A stretch of 36,154 nucleotides of DNA from Polyangiaceae bacterium. GTDB lineage: Bacteria > Myxococcota_A > Polyangia > Nannocystales > Nannocystaceae. Below the pieces are notes generated by a model, which had not been told where the DNA came from, made no database searches, and saw only the letters and a list, made by a program, of their open reading frames with translations. The position numbers were made by a program, and so were the translations under genes. Positions 8,198 to 18,700 of this stretch are shown one piece after another. Where the stretch lies: assembly GCA_026989935.1 (NCBI GenBank), contig JALSIN010000471.1:1-36154 (forward strand). The letters are read 5' to 3'. Each line of letters begins with the position of its first letter. Position 1 is the stretch's first letter.

Positions 8198-8470
8198 ATG
8201 CGAACCGGCTCCCTCTCCCAGCAGGCAGCGGCGCCCCCCTCCGGCGACGGCTACGAGAAGGTCGTCGGGCGGGATCTGCGTTCGATCGAGCTCGAGCGCC
8301 AGATCGAGGCCCGCGCGGCCGCCAAGACGGCCTCCGACTACGCCCACATCGTGTGGGCCTACGGCATCTTGTGGAGCGTCGTGGCCCTGTACGTCCTGTA
8401 CCTGTACCGGCGTGTGCTCCGCCTGCGAAGGGACATGGAGGGTATGCTCCCCAAGGACGCGCCGCCGTGA
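8198..8470 (+). CDS. CcmD-like small membrane protein
   Basis: This 90-residue protein has a hydrophilic N-terminal half, one transmembrane helix (about 50-70, IVWAYGILWSVVALYVLYLY) and an Arg-rich cytoplasmic side (RRVLRLRRDMEGM). The helix followed by the RRxxRLRRD pattern is typical of CcmD, the small subunit that stabilises CcmABC and helps release holo-CcmE. It has about 45 extra N-terminal residues compared with usual CcmD proteins (50-70 residues). It follows ccmC and has a good AAAGGA site seven bases upstream. The assignment rests on topology and context more than sequence identity. Confidence 0.75.
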   Translation: MRTGSLSQQAAAPPSGDGYEKVVGRDLRSIELERQIEARAAAKTASDYAHIVWAYGILWSVVALYVLYLYRRVLRLRRDMEGMLPKDAPP

Positions 8471-8628
8471 CCCTCGCCCACTTCGTCTACATCCCCGGCG
8501 TGCTGCTGCTCGGGATCGTCCTCGGCTACGTGCTGGGCGGCCGGGCCGCCGAACTGGCGGCGCGCGAGCGCGACGAGCGGGACCGGCGGCGCAAGGCCCG
8601 GGCCGCACGCCGGCAGCGGGGCGCGTAG
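8467..8628 (+). CDS. 53-residue single-helix membrane protein
   Basis: A GTG start at 8467 forms a GTGA overlap with the CcmD-like stop and gives 53 residues. One hydrophobic helix, with the core FVYIPGVLLLGIVLGYVLGG, is followed by a highly charged tail of alternating Arg, Glu, Asp and Lys. It matches no named family that I can assert. The overlap and the last position in the ccm unit suggest an accessory subunit of the haem-handling complex. The helix ends in LGG, followed by AAELAARERDERD, which may form a cytoplasmic coiled helix. No other frame covers this DNA convincingly. Confidence 0.65.
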   Translation: MTLAHFVYIPGVLLLGIVLGYVLGGRAAELAARERDERDRRRKARAARRQRGA

Positions 8629-8669
8629 GGCGCAGGGGGCCTCGGGCGGGCCCGTGTCTGCGGCGGCTG

Positions 8670-8678
8670 TGCTATAGC
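8670..8678 (+). promoter_or_regulatory. Extended -10 element for the acyl-CoA dehydrogenase gene
   Basis: TGCTATAGC is an extended -10 (TGn plus TATAGC). Its hexamer ends seven bases before the ATG at 8686, so the transcript would start at or next to the start codon. No Shine-Dalgarno sequence is present between them. Confidence 0.5.
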
Positions 8679-8685
8679 CCGCGCG

Positions 8686-9831
<1,146 letters not shown>

Positions 9832-9845
9832 GGAAGCCGAGATCG

Positions 9846-10658
9846 ATGGCCTTCGATCCGCGCCCCATCGGGGTGTTCGACTCCGGGGTCGGCGGTCTGA
9901 GCGTGGTCCGGGCGATCGTCGAGGCGATGCCCTTCGAGTCCATCGTCTACCTCGGGGACACGGCCCGGCTGCCCTACGGCACCAAGAGCCGCGAGACCGT
10001 GATCCGCTACGCCCGCCGGGCCGCGCGGGTGCTCGCCGAGCGCGACGTCAAGATGGTGGTCGTCGCGTGCAACACCGCCTCGGCCGTGGCGCTCGGGGCG
10101 CTGTCCGACCTACTCGCTCCCGTACCCGTGGTCGGGGTGGTCGAGCCGGGCGCTCGGGCCGCCGTGGCCACGGGTGCGCGGCGGATCCTCGTGCTGGCGA
10201 CGGAGGGGACGGTCCGCGGTGGGGCCTACGAGCGGGCGATCGCCCGGATCCGGCCAGAGGCCAGCGTCGCGTCCGTGGCCTGCCCGCTGTTCGTGGGACT
10301 GGCCGAGGAGGGCTGGACGGATGGTCAGGTTCCACGACTCGTGGCCGAGGCCTACGTCGCCCCGCACCGAACCCCGCCGCCCGAGGCTGTCGTGCTCGGG
10401 TGCACCCATTTCCCGCTGTTGGCGGACGCCATTGCCGAGGCCTGCGGGTCGAAAGCCGTCCTGGTGGACTCTGCGGCCACCACTGCCGCGCAGGTGAAGG
10501 CACGCCTTCGTGCCCGGGAGGCCGAGGCTCCGATTGGGCCCCCGGGCCGGATCGAACTGTTTGCGACGGATGGGGTGGATCGCTTCGCGCGGGTGGGCGG
10601 ACGTTTTCTGGGCCGTCCGATCGACCCCACGGATGTTCAACTGGTGAACTTGCCGTGA
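9846..10658 (+). CDS. murI: Glutamate racemase
   Basis: This 270-residue glutamate racemase converts L- to D-glutamate for peptidoglycan precursor synthesis in the cytoplasm. Family signatures are intact: IGVFDSGVGGLSV at the N-terminus, GDTARLPYG, the first catalytic Cys in VVACNTAS, and the second catalytic Cys in VLGCTHFPLL. The length is normal. The ATG at 9846 has AGGAAG nine bases upstream, overlapping the stop of the acyl-CoA dehydrogenase. Its stop overlaps the GTG of the next gene as GTGA. Confidence 0.95.
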   Translation: MAFDPRPIGVFDSGVGGLSVVRAIVEAMPFESIVYLGDTARLPYGTKSRETVIRYARRAARVLAERDVKMVVVACNTASAVALGALSDLLAPVPVVGVVEPGARAAVATGARRILVLATEGTVRGGAYERAIARIRPEASVASVACPLFVGLAEEGWTDGQVPRLVAEAYVAPHRTPPPEAVVLGCTHFPLLADAIAEACGSKAVLVDSAATTAAQVKARLRAREAEAPIGPPGRIELFATDGVDRFARVGGRFLGRPIDPTDVQLVNLP

Positions 10659-11722
10659 AACGACCTGCGCTGCTAACGTCCGACGTCGTGCGACGGTTCA
10701 TCGCAGCATGCTCCACGGCGGCTTTCCTCTCGGGGGCGCCCATGTCGGTGTCGGCCGCCGGGTACGAGCCCGACGCCGCCGACCCCGTCGCCGAGGCGAA
10801 GGCCCTCTATCGCAAGGGCAAGACGGCGTTCGACGTCGGCCGCTGGGAGGACGCGGTCAAGTACTTCGAGGAGTCGTATGCCCAAAGCGGCAACGAACTG
10901 CTGCTGTTCAACATCGGGCTGTCGTACTACCGGTGGTGGGAGGAAACGGGGGAGATCGCGCACCTTCGCAAGGCCCGTAGCGTGCTCAAGACCTTCGTGG
11001 CGCGGGCTCAGCGCAACCCGGACAAGCTGGGGGACCCGGCGGAGGCGGTGGCTCAGCTCAACGAGGTGGAGGCCAAGCTCGAGCAGGCCGAGACCGAGGC
11101 GGAGGCCCGGCGTACTCGGGGGGCCGCGGGCGATGGCACCGAACAGGGGGCCGACACGACGCCCCCGGCCCCGTCTCCGGATCCGGCCGACCCAGCGGCG
11201 CCCGTGGACACGGGACCGGCAGCACCGACTGGGGAGGATCCGGGCAAGGGGCTGCGTCTTGGCGGCGTCGTGTCGATGGCGCTCGGCGGGGTCGGGATCG
11301 TGACCGGGGTCATCGTGGGGGCGATCCACGTAGGGAACAGCGTGAAGTTCGACCGGCAGCTACGTGATACGGACGAGGAGATCGAGATGATCGTGGCAAC
11401 AGGGATCACGCAGAAGTTCGTGGACGACACGCTCGGGGGCTGCTCGCAGGTGGACGCGGACGTCAACCCCGACGCAGCGAAGTTTTGTGACTTGCAGGAT
11501 CGGCGCAACGCCATCGTGAACAACGGCAAGCGGGCGAATCTCTTCGCCGCGCTCGGCTTCGGTCTCGGCGGAGGGCTCGGTGTGGCGCTGCTCGCCACGG
11601 GCGGCGCTCTGTACGCCATCGGGAACAAGAAGACGAAGGCCTGGAAGGAACGGCACGCGCTGCGTGTCGCGCCCGTGTTCGACGGACGGTTCGCGGGGAT
11701 CGGGGTCACCGGCCGCTTCTAG
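10655..11722 (+). CDS. TPR-like exported or membrane protein
   Basis: This is a 355-residue protein. A signal-like N-terminus (FIAACSTAAFLSGAPMSVSAA) precedes a helical tetratricopeptide-like segment (about 45-135; EAKALYRKGKTAFDVGRWED begins the first unit). A Pro/Ala/Asp-rich linker (about 150-195) and two hydrophobic segments (about 205-230 and 290-320) follow, separated by a polar loop with two Cys residues. This TPR-plus-membrane-hairpin layout is common among uncharacterised myxobacterial envelope proteins; the role is unknown. The GTG at 10655 overlaps the murI stop. An alternative in-frame GTG at 10688 would give a more compact signal peptide. Confidence 0.75.
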   Translation: MKRPALLTSDVVRRFIAACSTAAFLSGAPMSVSAAGYEPDAADPVAEAKALYRKGKTAFDVGRWEDAVKYFEESYAQSGNELLLFNIGLSYYRWWEETGEIAHLRKARSVLKTFVARAQRNPDKLGDPAEAVAQLNEVEAKLEQAETEAEARRTRGAAGDGTEQGADTTPPAPSPDPADPAAPVDTGPAAPTGEDPGKGLRLGGVVSMALGGVGIVTGVIVGAIHVGNSVKFDRQLRDTDEEIEMIVATGITQKFVDDTLGGCSQVDADVNPDAAKFCDLQDRRNAIVNNGKRANLFAALGFGLGGGLGVALLATGGALYAIGNKKTKAWKERHALRVAPVFDGRFAGIGVTGRF

Positions 11723-12090
11723 CCGCCTGCTGCAGGAGGGGATCTCCCCATGGGGCGCGACCGTCGGCGACGGTGCCGTGCCGCCGGGGCCCGGGGTTCT
11801 CGAAGGGGGCCGGGGGCCGTGCAGGGGGGCTCCCCGGTCGTCCTGGCGGTGCTGTAAGCCGCCCGGGACGTCGTCGTTGGGGTGGTGGATGCAGCTCGCG
11901 CCCCGCCTCACCGGATGCCGGCCCCCCTCGTGCCCGCCCCCCAGCCTGCGGTTGCCCGTAGGGCGTGTCCTGCCCTGCCTGCGGGGGCGTGGCGGCATCC
12001 TGGGCGCCGGGCCGGACGCGGCGAGGGATTCTGGGCGTCCCAGCGTGCCTCGGCGTCCCGACCGCGGAGGTGATCACGGGCGCGAACTCG

Positions 12091-12099
12091 TGTTATACC
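12091..12099 (+). promoter_or_regulatory. Extended -10 element for the Oar-like receptor
   Basis: TGTTATACC fits TGnTATAnn. With a 17-base spacer the -35 position reads TGATCA, a weak match to TTGACA. The leader to the GTG at 12170 would be about 65 bases and contains a ribosome binding site, unlike the short-leader genes in this window. Confidence 0.5.
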
Positions 12100-12154
12100 C
12101 GCGCACGCTCGCCGCGACGCCTCCATCCGTCGCTCCACGCACCACGGCTCAATG

Positions 12155-12160
12155 AAGGAG
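12155..12160 (+). promoter_or_regulatory. Ribosome binding site deciding the receptor start
   Basis: AAGGAG lies nine bases before the GTG at 12170. It directly follows an in-frame ATG (12152-12154), so that ATG lies upstream of the site and cannot use it. The GTG is therefore the better start. Confidence 0.6.
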
Positions 12161-12169
12161 TCCCCTCCT

Positions 12170-15100
12170 GTGACGCGCGCTCGCTTTCTCCCCACGAAGT
12201 CGCTGTTCGGCTATCTGGCCGTCGCCGTCCCAACCCTCGCCGCCGCCGGAATATTCCTCGGGGTGTCCAGCCGCGCCGAAGCCGCGGACACGGGGTCGAT
12301 CAGCGGGGTCGTGACCGACTCCAAGACGGGACAGCGGATCAAGGACGCCATCGTCATCTTGCAGTGCACCTGCTTGCAGGGAGAACGAGAGACGACCACG
12401 AACGAGCAGGGGCTGTACGTTTTTCGTGACCTGCCGCCCGGCACGTACCGGATCCAGGTGGTCTTCGGCAAAGCCGACGTCTCGAAGGTCACGGAACTGC
12501 CCCGCGGCATGAAGGCCCGGGCGAATTTCAAGATCAACCCGGAGTCCGAGTTCAAGAAGGTCATCGTCGTGGACGCGGCGCCGGTCCGTGCGGACACGTC
12601 GGTCACCACGAAGATCTCGATGGACGAGGCGCGGAACATCCCCGTGGGCGACACGAGCCGCGACTTTACGAACGTGGTCGAGATGTCGGCCACGGCGACG
12701 CGGGACGGGGCGGGGATCTCACTTGCCGGCACCAGCGGCGCCGAATCCAAGTACACCGTGGACGGCGCCAGCGTGAACAACCCGTCCTTCGGTACGGTCG
12801 GCGCCACCATCGTGCAGGAATTCATCGACACGGTGAACGTGACGGAGTCGGGGTACGACGCCGAGTTCGGCGGCGCCTCGGGCGGCCAGGTTCAGGCGCG
12901 CCGGATCTCGGGCAGCAACAAGGTGCGCGGCATTGCGCGTTTTACGGTGACGCCGCGTATCGCGAAGCCGCGCTTCATCATCCAGACGGACGAGGCGCTG
13001 CGCGTGACGCAGGTGCCGAACTACGCGATGCAAGGGGTCGTGGCCGCCTCGGGGCCGATCATCAAGGACAAGCTGTTCTGGTCGGCCGGCATCCAGATGG
13101 GCGGCACCGCCTACTCGCTGGTCCAGCAGTTCTACAAACGGCTCGACAAGGACGGATCCGGCGGGTTCGAGGACTGTCCCTATCTCAACGGGGACAACGA
13201 CTGCGTGGACGGTGGCAACTACATCGCCACCGAGAAGTTCGCGGAGCAGAAGTTCCCCACGCGCGGAATTGGTGCCGGCTGGGTGCTCGGGCTCGACTGG
13301 GCCATCAACCCCAAGCACCGCATCACCCTGACGGGGCTGGGTGGACCGGGGTTCGTGCGTCGTTCGTACCGGCTGCCGTTCTCCTCGGACCCGAACGCCT
13401 TCGGTGGCAACCCCACGGCCGATCCCCTCGGCGGAGCGTCCCGCGTCGCCAGCGGCGTGATCAACGATCACTTCGGTTGGGACATGAGCAACCAGTTTAC
13501 GGTCACGCTCGGGTACCTGGGCCGGGTCGCCGACGACAAACTGGAGATCGACGCGGGCATCGCGTTTTCGCAGTTTGCCAGTCGGGAGGCATGGAAACTC
13601 GACAACCCCGACTGGTACGATCTTCCCGCCACGCAGGAGCAGGACACCCAGGGCAGGAACCTGTTCGAGTTCCTCGACCGTGACAACGCGGTCGATCTGG
13701 CGCCAGGGGTGCAAGAAGCCTGTAACTCCGCGTCGTTGCCGGGGCTTTCGTGCCCGGTTCGGCGTTGGCTGTCCGGAGGGATCGGGCAATACGGCCGGGA
13801 CACGGCGCGCCGGGTGGAAGGTCGCCTGTCCCTGACCCACTTCTTCACCACGGGGAAGGCGGGGTCCCACCAACTCAAGTACGGAACCCAGATCGAGCAC
13901 ATCGAGCGCAACACCTACACGACGTACTCCGGCAAGAATCTGGCCTCCTTCTACGAGGATTGTCCGGCCGGCCAGAAGGACCTGGGGGAGGGCTGCTACG
14001 ACTCGGCCACCGATAGCTACAACATCGGGATCGGGACCCGGGTCAACAACCGTCGGTTCGTACTGGTGGACGTGGACAACCCGGACCAGCGGACCACCTT
14101 CGGGTTTGGCCGGTCGCGGTTCGAACAAAACGACCTTCGCGCCATCGCCACGGCCAAGGGCGACGGCCTGCGGGCCGACGCCTACGACGTCAAGATCTCG
14201 AACCAGAACTACGCGGTCTACCTGCAGGACAAGTGGGCCATCCTGTCGAACCTCTACCTGAACGCGGGCGTGCGCTGGGAGATCCAGGACATTCGGGATA
14301 TCTTCGGCGAGCGCGCCATGCTCATCTGGGACAACGTGGCGCCGCGTATCGGGATGGTCTACGACTGGACGGACGAGGGGAAATCGCGCCTCTACGCCAG
14401 CTATGGCTGGTTCTACCAGCCGATGCCGTTGCAGTTGTCGAGCCGGGTGTTCGGCGGCCTCATCAACGTCATCCGTACGTATCGAAACTCGGACTGCGAA
14501 GGCCAGTCCGTGCAGACCGCCGAAGGGACCTTCCCCAAGACGCTCAACGGGCAACCGACGGAGTGGTGTGTGGACTTTCCTGCGAGCACGACCGGTCTCA
14601 CGGCTGGATCGGTGGTGCCCCGCCTCAAGGGCATGTACCGCCAACAGTTCCAGATTGGCTACCAGCAGGAGATCGTCGAGGACCTGCTCGTGCGCGTGTC
14701 CTGGCTGCACACGGACCTCGGGCGGGCGGTCGAGGACGTTTCGACGGACGGCGGGCTGAACTTCATCGTTGCGAACCCCGGCGAAAAGATCGACGAAAAG
14801 GACATCCGCAAGAAGGAAGACGAGTGCGCCGCCCTCGAGTCCCAACTCGAGATGCTGCCGATGGATGACGAGAACTTCGCCCCCATCGCGCGCGAGCTCA
14901 AGCAGTGCCAGTTCCTGGCGAATGCCTTCCAACGGATCAACGAGCTGTTCTCCAAGCCGACGCAGAACTTCGACGCCTTCACCCTGGAGGTTCAAAAGCG
15001 CTTTGCGCGCAACTGGATGCTCCTGGCGAGCTACACCTACAGCCGCCTCATCGGCAACTACCAGGGCATCGTCAACCCCATCACGGGCCAGGTGACCCTC

Positions 15101-15670
15101 GGCGTCGATCCGCAGTACGACATCCCGGAACTCGTGCGAAATGCCTTCGGCCCGCTTCCGACGGACCAGCGCCACCGTGTGCGGCTCAATGGCTTCTACA
15201 CGTTCGACCTGCGGGAAGCCGGGCGGCTGACGCTCGGGACCAGCCTGAACTTCCAGTCGGGCTATCCGGTGTCCCTGCGAGCGGACAACAACCGGTACAG
15301 CGGGCAGTATCTCATCTACGTGCTGCCCCGCGGGTCGGCCGGCCGGGTGAAGCCCAATTACCAGTGGAACCTCAGCCTCGGGTACGCCTATCCCCTTCCG
15401 AAGGATCTCGAGTTTGAAATCTCGGCACGTCTGCTCAACGTGACGAACGCCAAGGCGGTCCTGCGGGTGGACGAGGTGTATTCGTTCCAGAACGCGCGTC
15501 CCATTGCGGGCGGCGATCTCGGCGACCTCAAGCACGCCAAGATCCAGTCGCCGTCGGCGCCGACCGATTTCTTCCAGCGAACGGTCCTGGCGCCCCAGGG
15601 CAACTTCGGGGTGGAGACCCAGTTCCAGAACCCGATGGCGGCACAGTTCGACCTCCAGCTGCGCTTCTAG
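12170..15670 (+). CDS. Oar-like TonB-dependent outer-membrane receptor
   Basis: This 1166-residue outer-membrane protein has a signal peptide (cleavage near SSRAEAA, about residue 38). A carboxypeptidase-regulatory-like beta-sandwich follows (about 40-120; SISGVVTDSKTGQRIKDAIV...LPPGTYRIQV), then a TonB plug domain (YTVDGASVNNP, ESGYDAEFGGASGGQV) and a long beta-barrel ending in Phe (FDLQLRF), the usual outer-membrane assembly signal. This is the Oar architecture of myxobacteria; in Myxococcus xanthus, Oar is needed for secretion of the protease PopC and for development. The substrate here is unknown. Two unusual points are a CTC pair inside the N-terminal sandwich and a charged helical insertion with two Cys residues in a barrel loop (about 880-925). 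It has its own promoter and is convergent with the giant gene 49 bases downstream. Confidence 0.88.
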   Translation: MTRARFLPTKSLFGYLAVAVPTLAAAGIFLGVSSRAEAADTGSISGVVTDSKTGQRIKDAIVILQCTCLQGERETTTNEQGLYVFRDLPPGTYRIQVVFGKADVSKVTELPRGMKARANFKINPESEFKKVIVVDAAPVRADTSVTTKISMDEARNIPVGDTSRDFTNVVEMSATATRDGAGISLAGTSGAESKYTVDGASVNNPSFGTVGATIVQEFIDTVNVTESGYDAEFGGASGGQVQARRISGSNKVRGIARFTVTPRIAKPRFIIQTDEALRVTQVPNYAMQGVVAASGPIIKDKLFWSAGIQMGGTAYSLVQQFYKRLDKDGSGGFEDCPYLNGDNDCVDGGNYIATEKFAEQKFPTRGIGAGWVLGLDWAINPKHRITLTGLGGPGFVRRSYRLPFSSDPNAFGGNPTADPLGGASRVASGVINDHFGWDMSNQFTVTLGYLGRVADDKLEIDAGIAFSQFASREAWKLDNPDWYDLPATQEQDTQGRNLFEFLDRDNAVDLAPGVQEACNSASLPGLSCPVRRWLSGGIGQYGRDTARRVEGRLSLTHFFTTGKAGSHQLKYGTQIEHIERNTYTTYSGKNLASFYEDCPAGQKDLGEGCYDSATDSYNIGIGTRVNNRRFVLVDVDNPDQRTTFGFGRSRFEQNDLRAIATAKGDGLRADAYDVKISNQNYAVYLQDKWAILSNLYLNAGVRWEIQDIRDIFGERAMLIWDNVAPRIGMVYDWTDEGKSRLYASYGWFYQPMPLQLSSRVFGGLINVIRTYRNSDCEGQSVQTAEGTFPKTLNGQPTEWCVDFPASTTGLTAGSVVPRLKGMYRQQFQIGYQQEIVEDLLVRVSWLHTDLGRAVEDVSTDGGLNFIVANPGEKIDEKDIRKKEDECAALESQLEMLPMDDENFAPIARELKQCQFLANAFQRINELFSKPTQNFDAFTLEVQKRFARNWMLLASYTYSRLIGNYQGIVNPITGQVTLGVDPQYDIPELVRNAFGPLPTDQRHRVRLNGFYTFDLREAGRLTLGTSLNFQSGYPVSLRADNNRYSGQYLIYVLPRGSAGRVKPNYQWNLSLGYAYPLPKDLEFEISARLLNVTNAKAVLRVDEVYSFQNARPIAGGDLGDLKHAKIQSPSAPTDFFQRTVLAPQGNFGVETQFQNPMAAQFDLQLRF

Positions 15671-15719
15671 GCGGCGCGGGCCGTCGCTCGCCGACCCTGC
15701 GGTTCCCTGGGACAGGTGG

Positions 15720-18700
15720 TCACACGAGGTCGAGGGCACGCAGCACCGAAGCTGCGGCGGGTTCTTCGAGAACCGCCAACGCTTCGTCCGGGTTCGTGGG
15801 CGCTCTGCCCGACAGGGCGTAGAGCACCCCGTCGAGGCGGGCACCGTGGCGTACCGCCTCGACCCACGCGAAGAGTTCCAGACGCTGGCCATGCCATCGA
15901 ACCGATGCGGGCGAGGCCAGGACGGCGACGATCTCGTCGAGCAGGCGATGGCGCGCGTCCACCGAGCCGGCCGTCTCGCGTACGAAGGTGTCGTTGGACA
16001 TCATCCCCCTGAAGATGCGGGCGGCCGTGGGGGTCGCGGGGGTGTGGGACGGGTCGAGGACCGCCGCCAGTGCGTCGAGGAACTCGACGAGGAATGGTTC
16101 CGTGCCCGAGGGGAGGGCGCCGAGCCCACGGCGCGCCAGGGCCCAGGCCACCGCAAGGCGCGCCTGGAACTCGGCGGGGTCGAGCACGGCACAGCGCGGG
16201 TCGATACAGAGGATCGGTTGCTCGGCGGCGTGTCCCGTCACGCACGAGCCAGCCTCGCGCAGGACGAGACGGAGGACGGGTGTGGGACCCGGCAGGCGAA
16301 GGGATGCCAGCAGGTCGGCCGCCACGGACACGAGGTCGGCGACGTGGGGGGCGTTGGCCGCAGGTGGAGGCGGGGCCAGACGACCGAGGGCGGGGGCGGC
16401 CCGTTCCAGCGCGAGGACGACCCCTTCGGGAAGCCCGAAACGCCCCGGCGAGAGATCGGGTGGCCACGGGGGCGTGGGGCGGGGAGGCAGGCGGCGGACC
16501 CAGCGCGCGAGCGGTCCAGTTGGCGTCAGGAAGGCCGCGAGTTGGTACAAAAGATGCGCCTTGGCGCCGTGCCGGGCGGCTTCTTCGAGGCGACCGAGGG
16601 CGAGGTAGAGGCCCGCATGGTGGGGGCGCTTTCGGCAAAACGCACGCACCCGATCACGCAACTCGTGCGCCCCACCGAGCAGGTGGGCCGCGCTTTGCAG
16701 TACGGCGTCGAGGTGGGCCAAAGGCCCCTGCTCCGCCACGGCCGAAAGGGCGTCCCCAAGGGCCCCCAAGACGGCCGAAGACCCGCGGCGCTGGGCTGGC
16801 AGCGGCGCAAGGCCGAGCGACCAGGCACTCTTTCCTTCCAGCAAGGCGGAGGCCAGACCACCGAGGAGTGCGGCCCCCTCGTTCGGACCGTGTGCAAGGA
16901 GACCGACGGCGCAGGCCTGGGTCCTGGCCCAGTCGCGGCGCCCGAACGCCACGGGGAGGAGTGCGGCGAGCACGGCGCGGTTGCCGGGGTCGAGTTCTAG
17001 GGCCGTGCGCAGGTCGTCGAAGGCGGAACCCAGCGGGTCGCGTTCGACGACGTGGGGGTGGTCGATGGTCAGTTCGGCCCGTGTTCGCAACAGTTCGGCG
17101 CGATCCCTTGGGAGGGGCACGTCCGTGCGTGCGCCGGTGAGGAGCCGGTGCAGGTCGTGCGGGCGGCCCAACTCGTCCGACAGGGCTCGAAGGTCGGCCA
17201 GGTCGGACCGACGCAGGGGGCGGCGGTGCCGCAGCGCGACGGCCAGGACGTCGAACGCCACGTCGAGCTTCCCGAGCCGCCGGGCACGGGCCAGCGCCGC
17301 GTTTGTGGCGTCGTCGAGCCGGTCCGGTGCCATGCGTGCCGCCAGTGCCTGCGCGCGTCGGGATGCCACCAGCGCCTCGCCCGATCGCCCCGTTGCCTCC
17401 AGGGCGTCGGCGTAGGCGAGCAGGACCTGGACTGCCGTGGACCCTTCGAGTGGGTGTTCGGCAGCGCGCGCCAGGGCGGGGGCCGCGACCCCAGGGGTTC
17501 CGGCTCGTCGTGCGAGGTCCGCGAGCGCGAGCGCGAGCGCAGGCGTGCCGGCAGCCTCGATCGCCGGTGCCACCTGCTCGACTGCGCGTCGAGCCGCGTC
17601 TGGCGAGAGCACGGTGGCCCAGGCCGACAGGATCTCCGCTCCGGGGTCGCCTTCGGCACCTGGCGTTGCCGCCTCCAGGGCTTCGGCGAGGCGTCGTGGC
17701 GCATCGTCCGGGAACGGCCGGCTGCGTCCGAGGGCGCGCGCCGCCTCGAACAATGCCCGGGCCCGCCCGGGGCCTTCGGCCCGATCGGCCAGGCGCACGA
17801 GCGCGCGGGCGAACGTCTCGAAGCGACCGGTTTGCTCATAAGCACGACCCAGCGCCCGGGAAAGGAGGTATACGCGGGTGGGGTCGGTGGCGTCGAGGTG
17901 TTCGGCGAGTGCGTCCCGCAGGACCGTTCGGGCGGTGGTGTCGTCCCCCAGCGCCATCGAGACCTCGGCCAATCGAAGCTGCATGTGCGCCCGTTCCTCG
18001 GGATCGTCTTCCTCCTCGAGACACCGGCGGATCATGGTTCGCTCCGTTCGCAGGTCGCGGTGATCCACTTGCTCGATGTCGGACAGGAGTGTCCGTGCGT
18101 CCCGGGCGAGGGGATCGTCCGAGCTGACATGCCCGAGGGCCCGGCGGGCCGCCTGCTCGGCGGCGACCAGGTCTTCGTCCCGGAGGAACAGGCGGGTCGC
18201 CAGGAGGAGCAGCGCCGCGCGGGCCCTGGGTGAGCGCTCGCTCGGGCCATCTGCGGCGCGCGCCAGCAGCCGCCCGTGCCGGCCGGGGTTGGCGAGCACC
18301 AGCGCTGCGTCCCGCACGTGCCGTTGGACCACCTCGTCCTCCGGGGCGGCGCACAACGCGGCGTCGAGGTTGCGCCGAGCGCTGGCCGCGTCGTCGAGGT
18401 ATCGGGCATAGATGACTGCGAGCTCCGCCTGTAGCCGGGCTCGGTCCGCGCTCGGCCCGAGGTCGCGCAGGCCGAGGAACAGCGTTTGTGCGTAGGTGGA
18501 CCAGTCGCTGCGGCTCCGGGCGAGATCCGCCAGGCGCCGCCGGGCGTCGGCGTGGCGTGGGTCGGCCGTGACGGCCTCGACGAGCAACACCCGAGCCTGC
18601 TCGTTCGTGGCATCCGTTCGAGGGGCGACGGCCCCGTCGAGCAGGAGCCGAGCCCGGCGGTATGCCACCTCGGCCCGGAGCATCGAGGACAGAGGAAGCG

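Larger units (their letters stand above)
11723..12169. other. Intergenic region with promoter, no gene
   Basis: This GC-rich stretch separates the TPR-like gene from the TonB-dependent receptor. The short frames on both strands are Arg/Pro/Gly-rich and unconvincing. The only clear signals are an extended -10 at 12091-12099 and the receptor's ribosome binding site at 12155-12160. No U-tract terminator is seen. Confidence 0.65.

Noticed and set aside
11723-12169. Small genes on either strand in the intergenic region
   Set aside because: Frames are short, Arg/Pro-rich and without start signals; only promoter and ribosome binding site signals are credible.
12719-15892. 1057-codon open frame on the minus strand
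   Set aside because: It lies opposite the Oar-like receptor gene, whose protein has full domain structure. The antisense product is low-complexity (Arg, Val, Glu, His) with no domain, which is typical of high-GC shadow frames.
15720-16400. M48-type peptidase domain at the end of the giant protein
   Set aside because: The helix ARLAVAWALARRGLGAL has a placement reminiscent of such domains, but there is no HExxH or other metal-binding motif, so no peptidase claim is justified.
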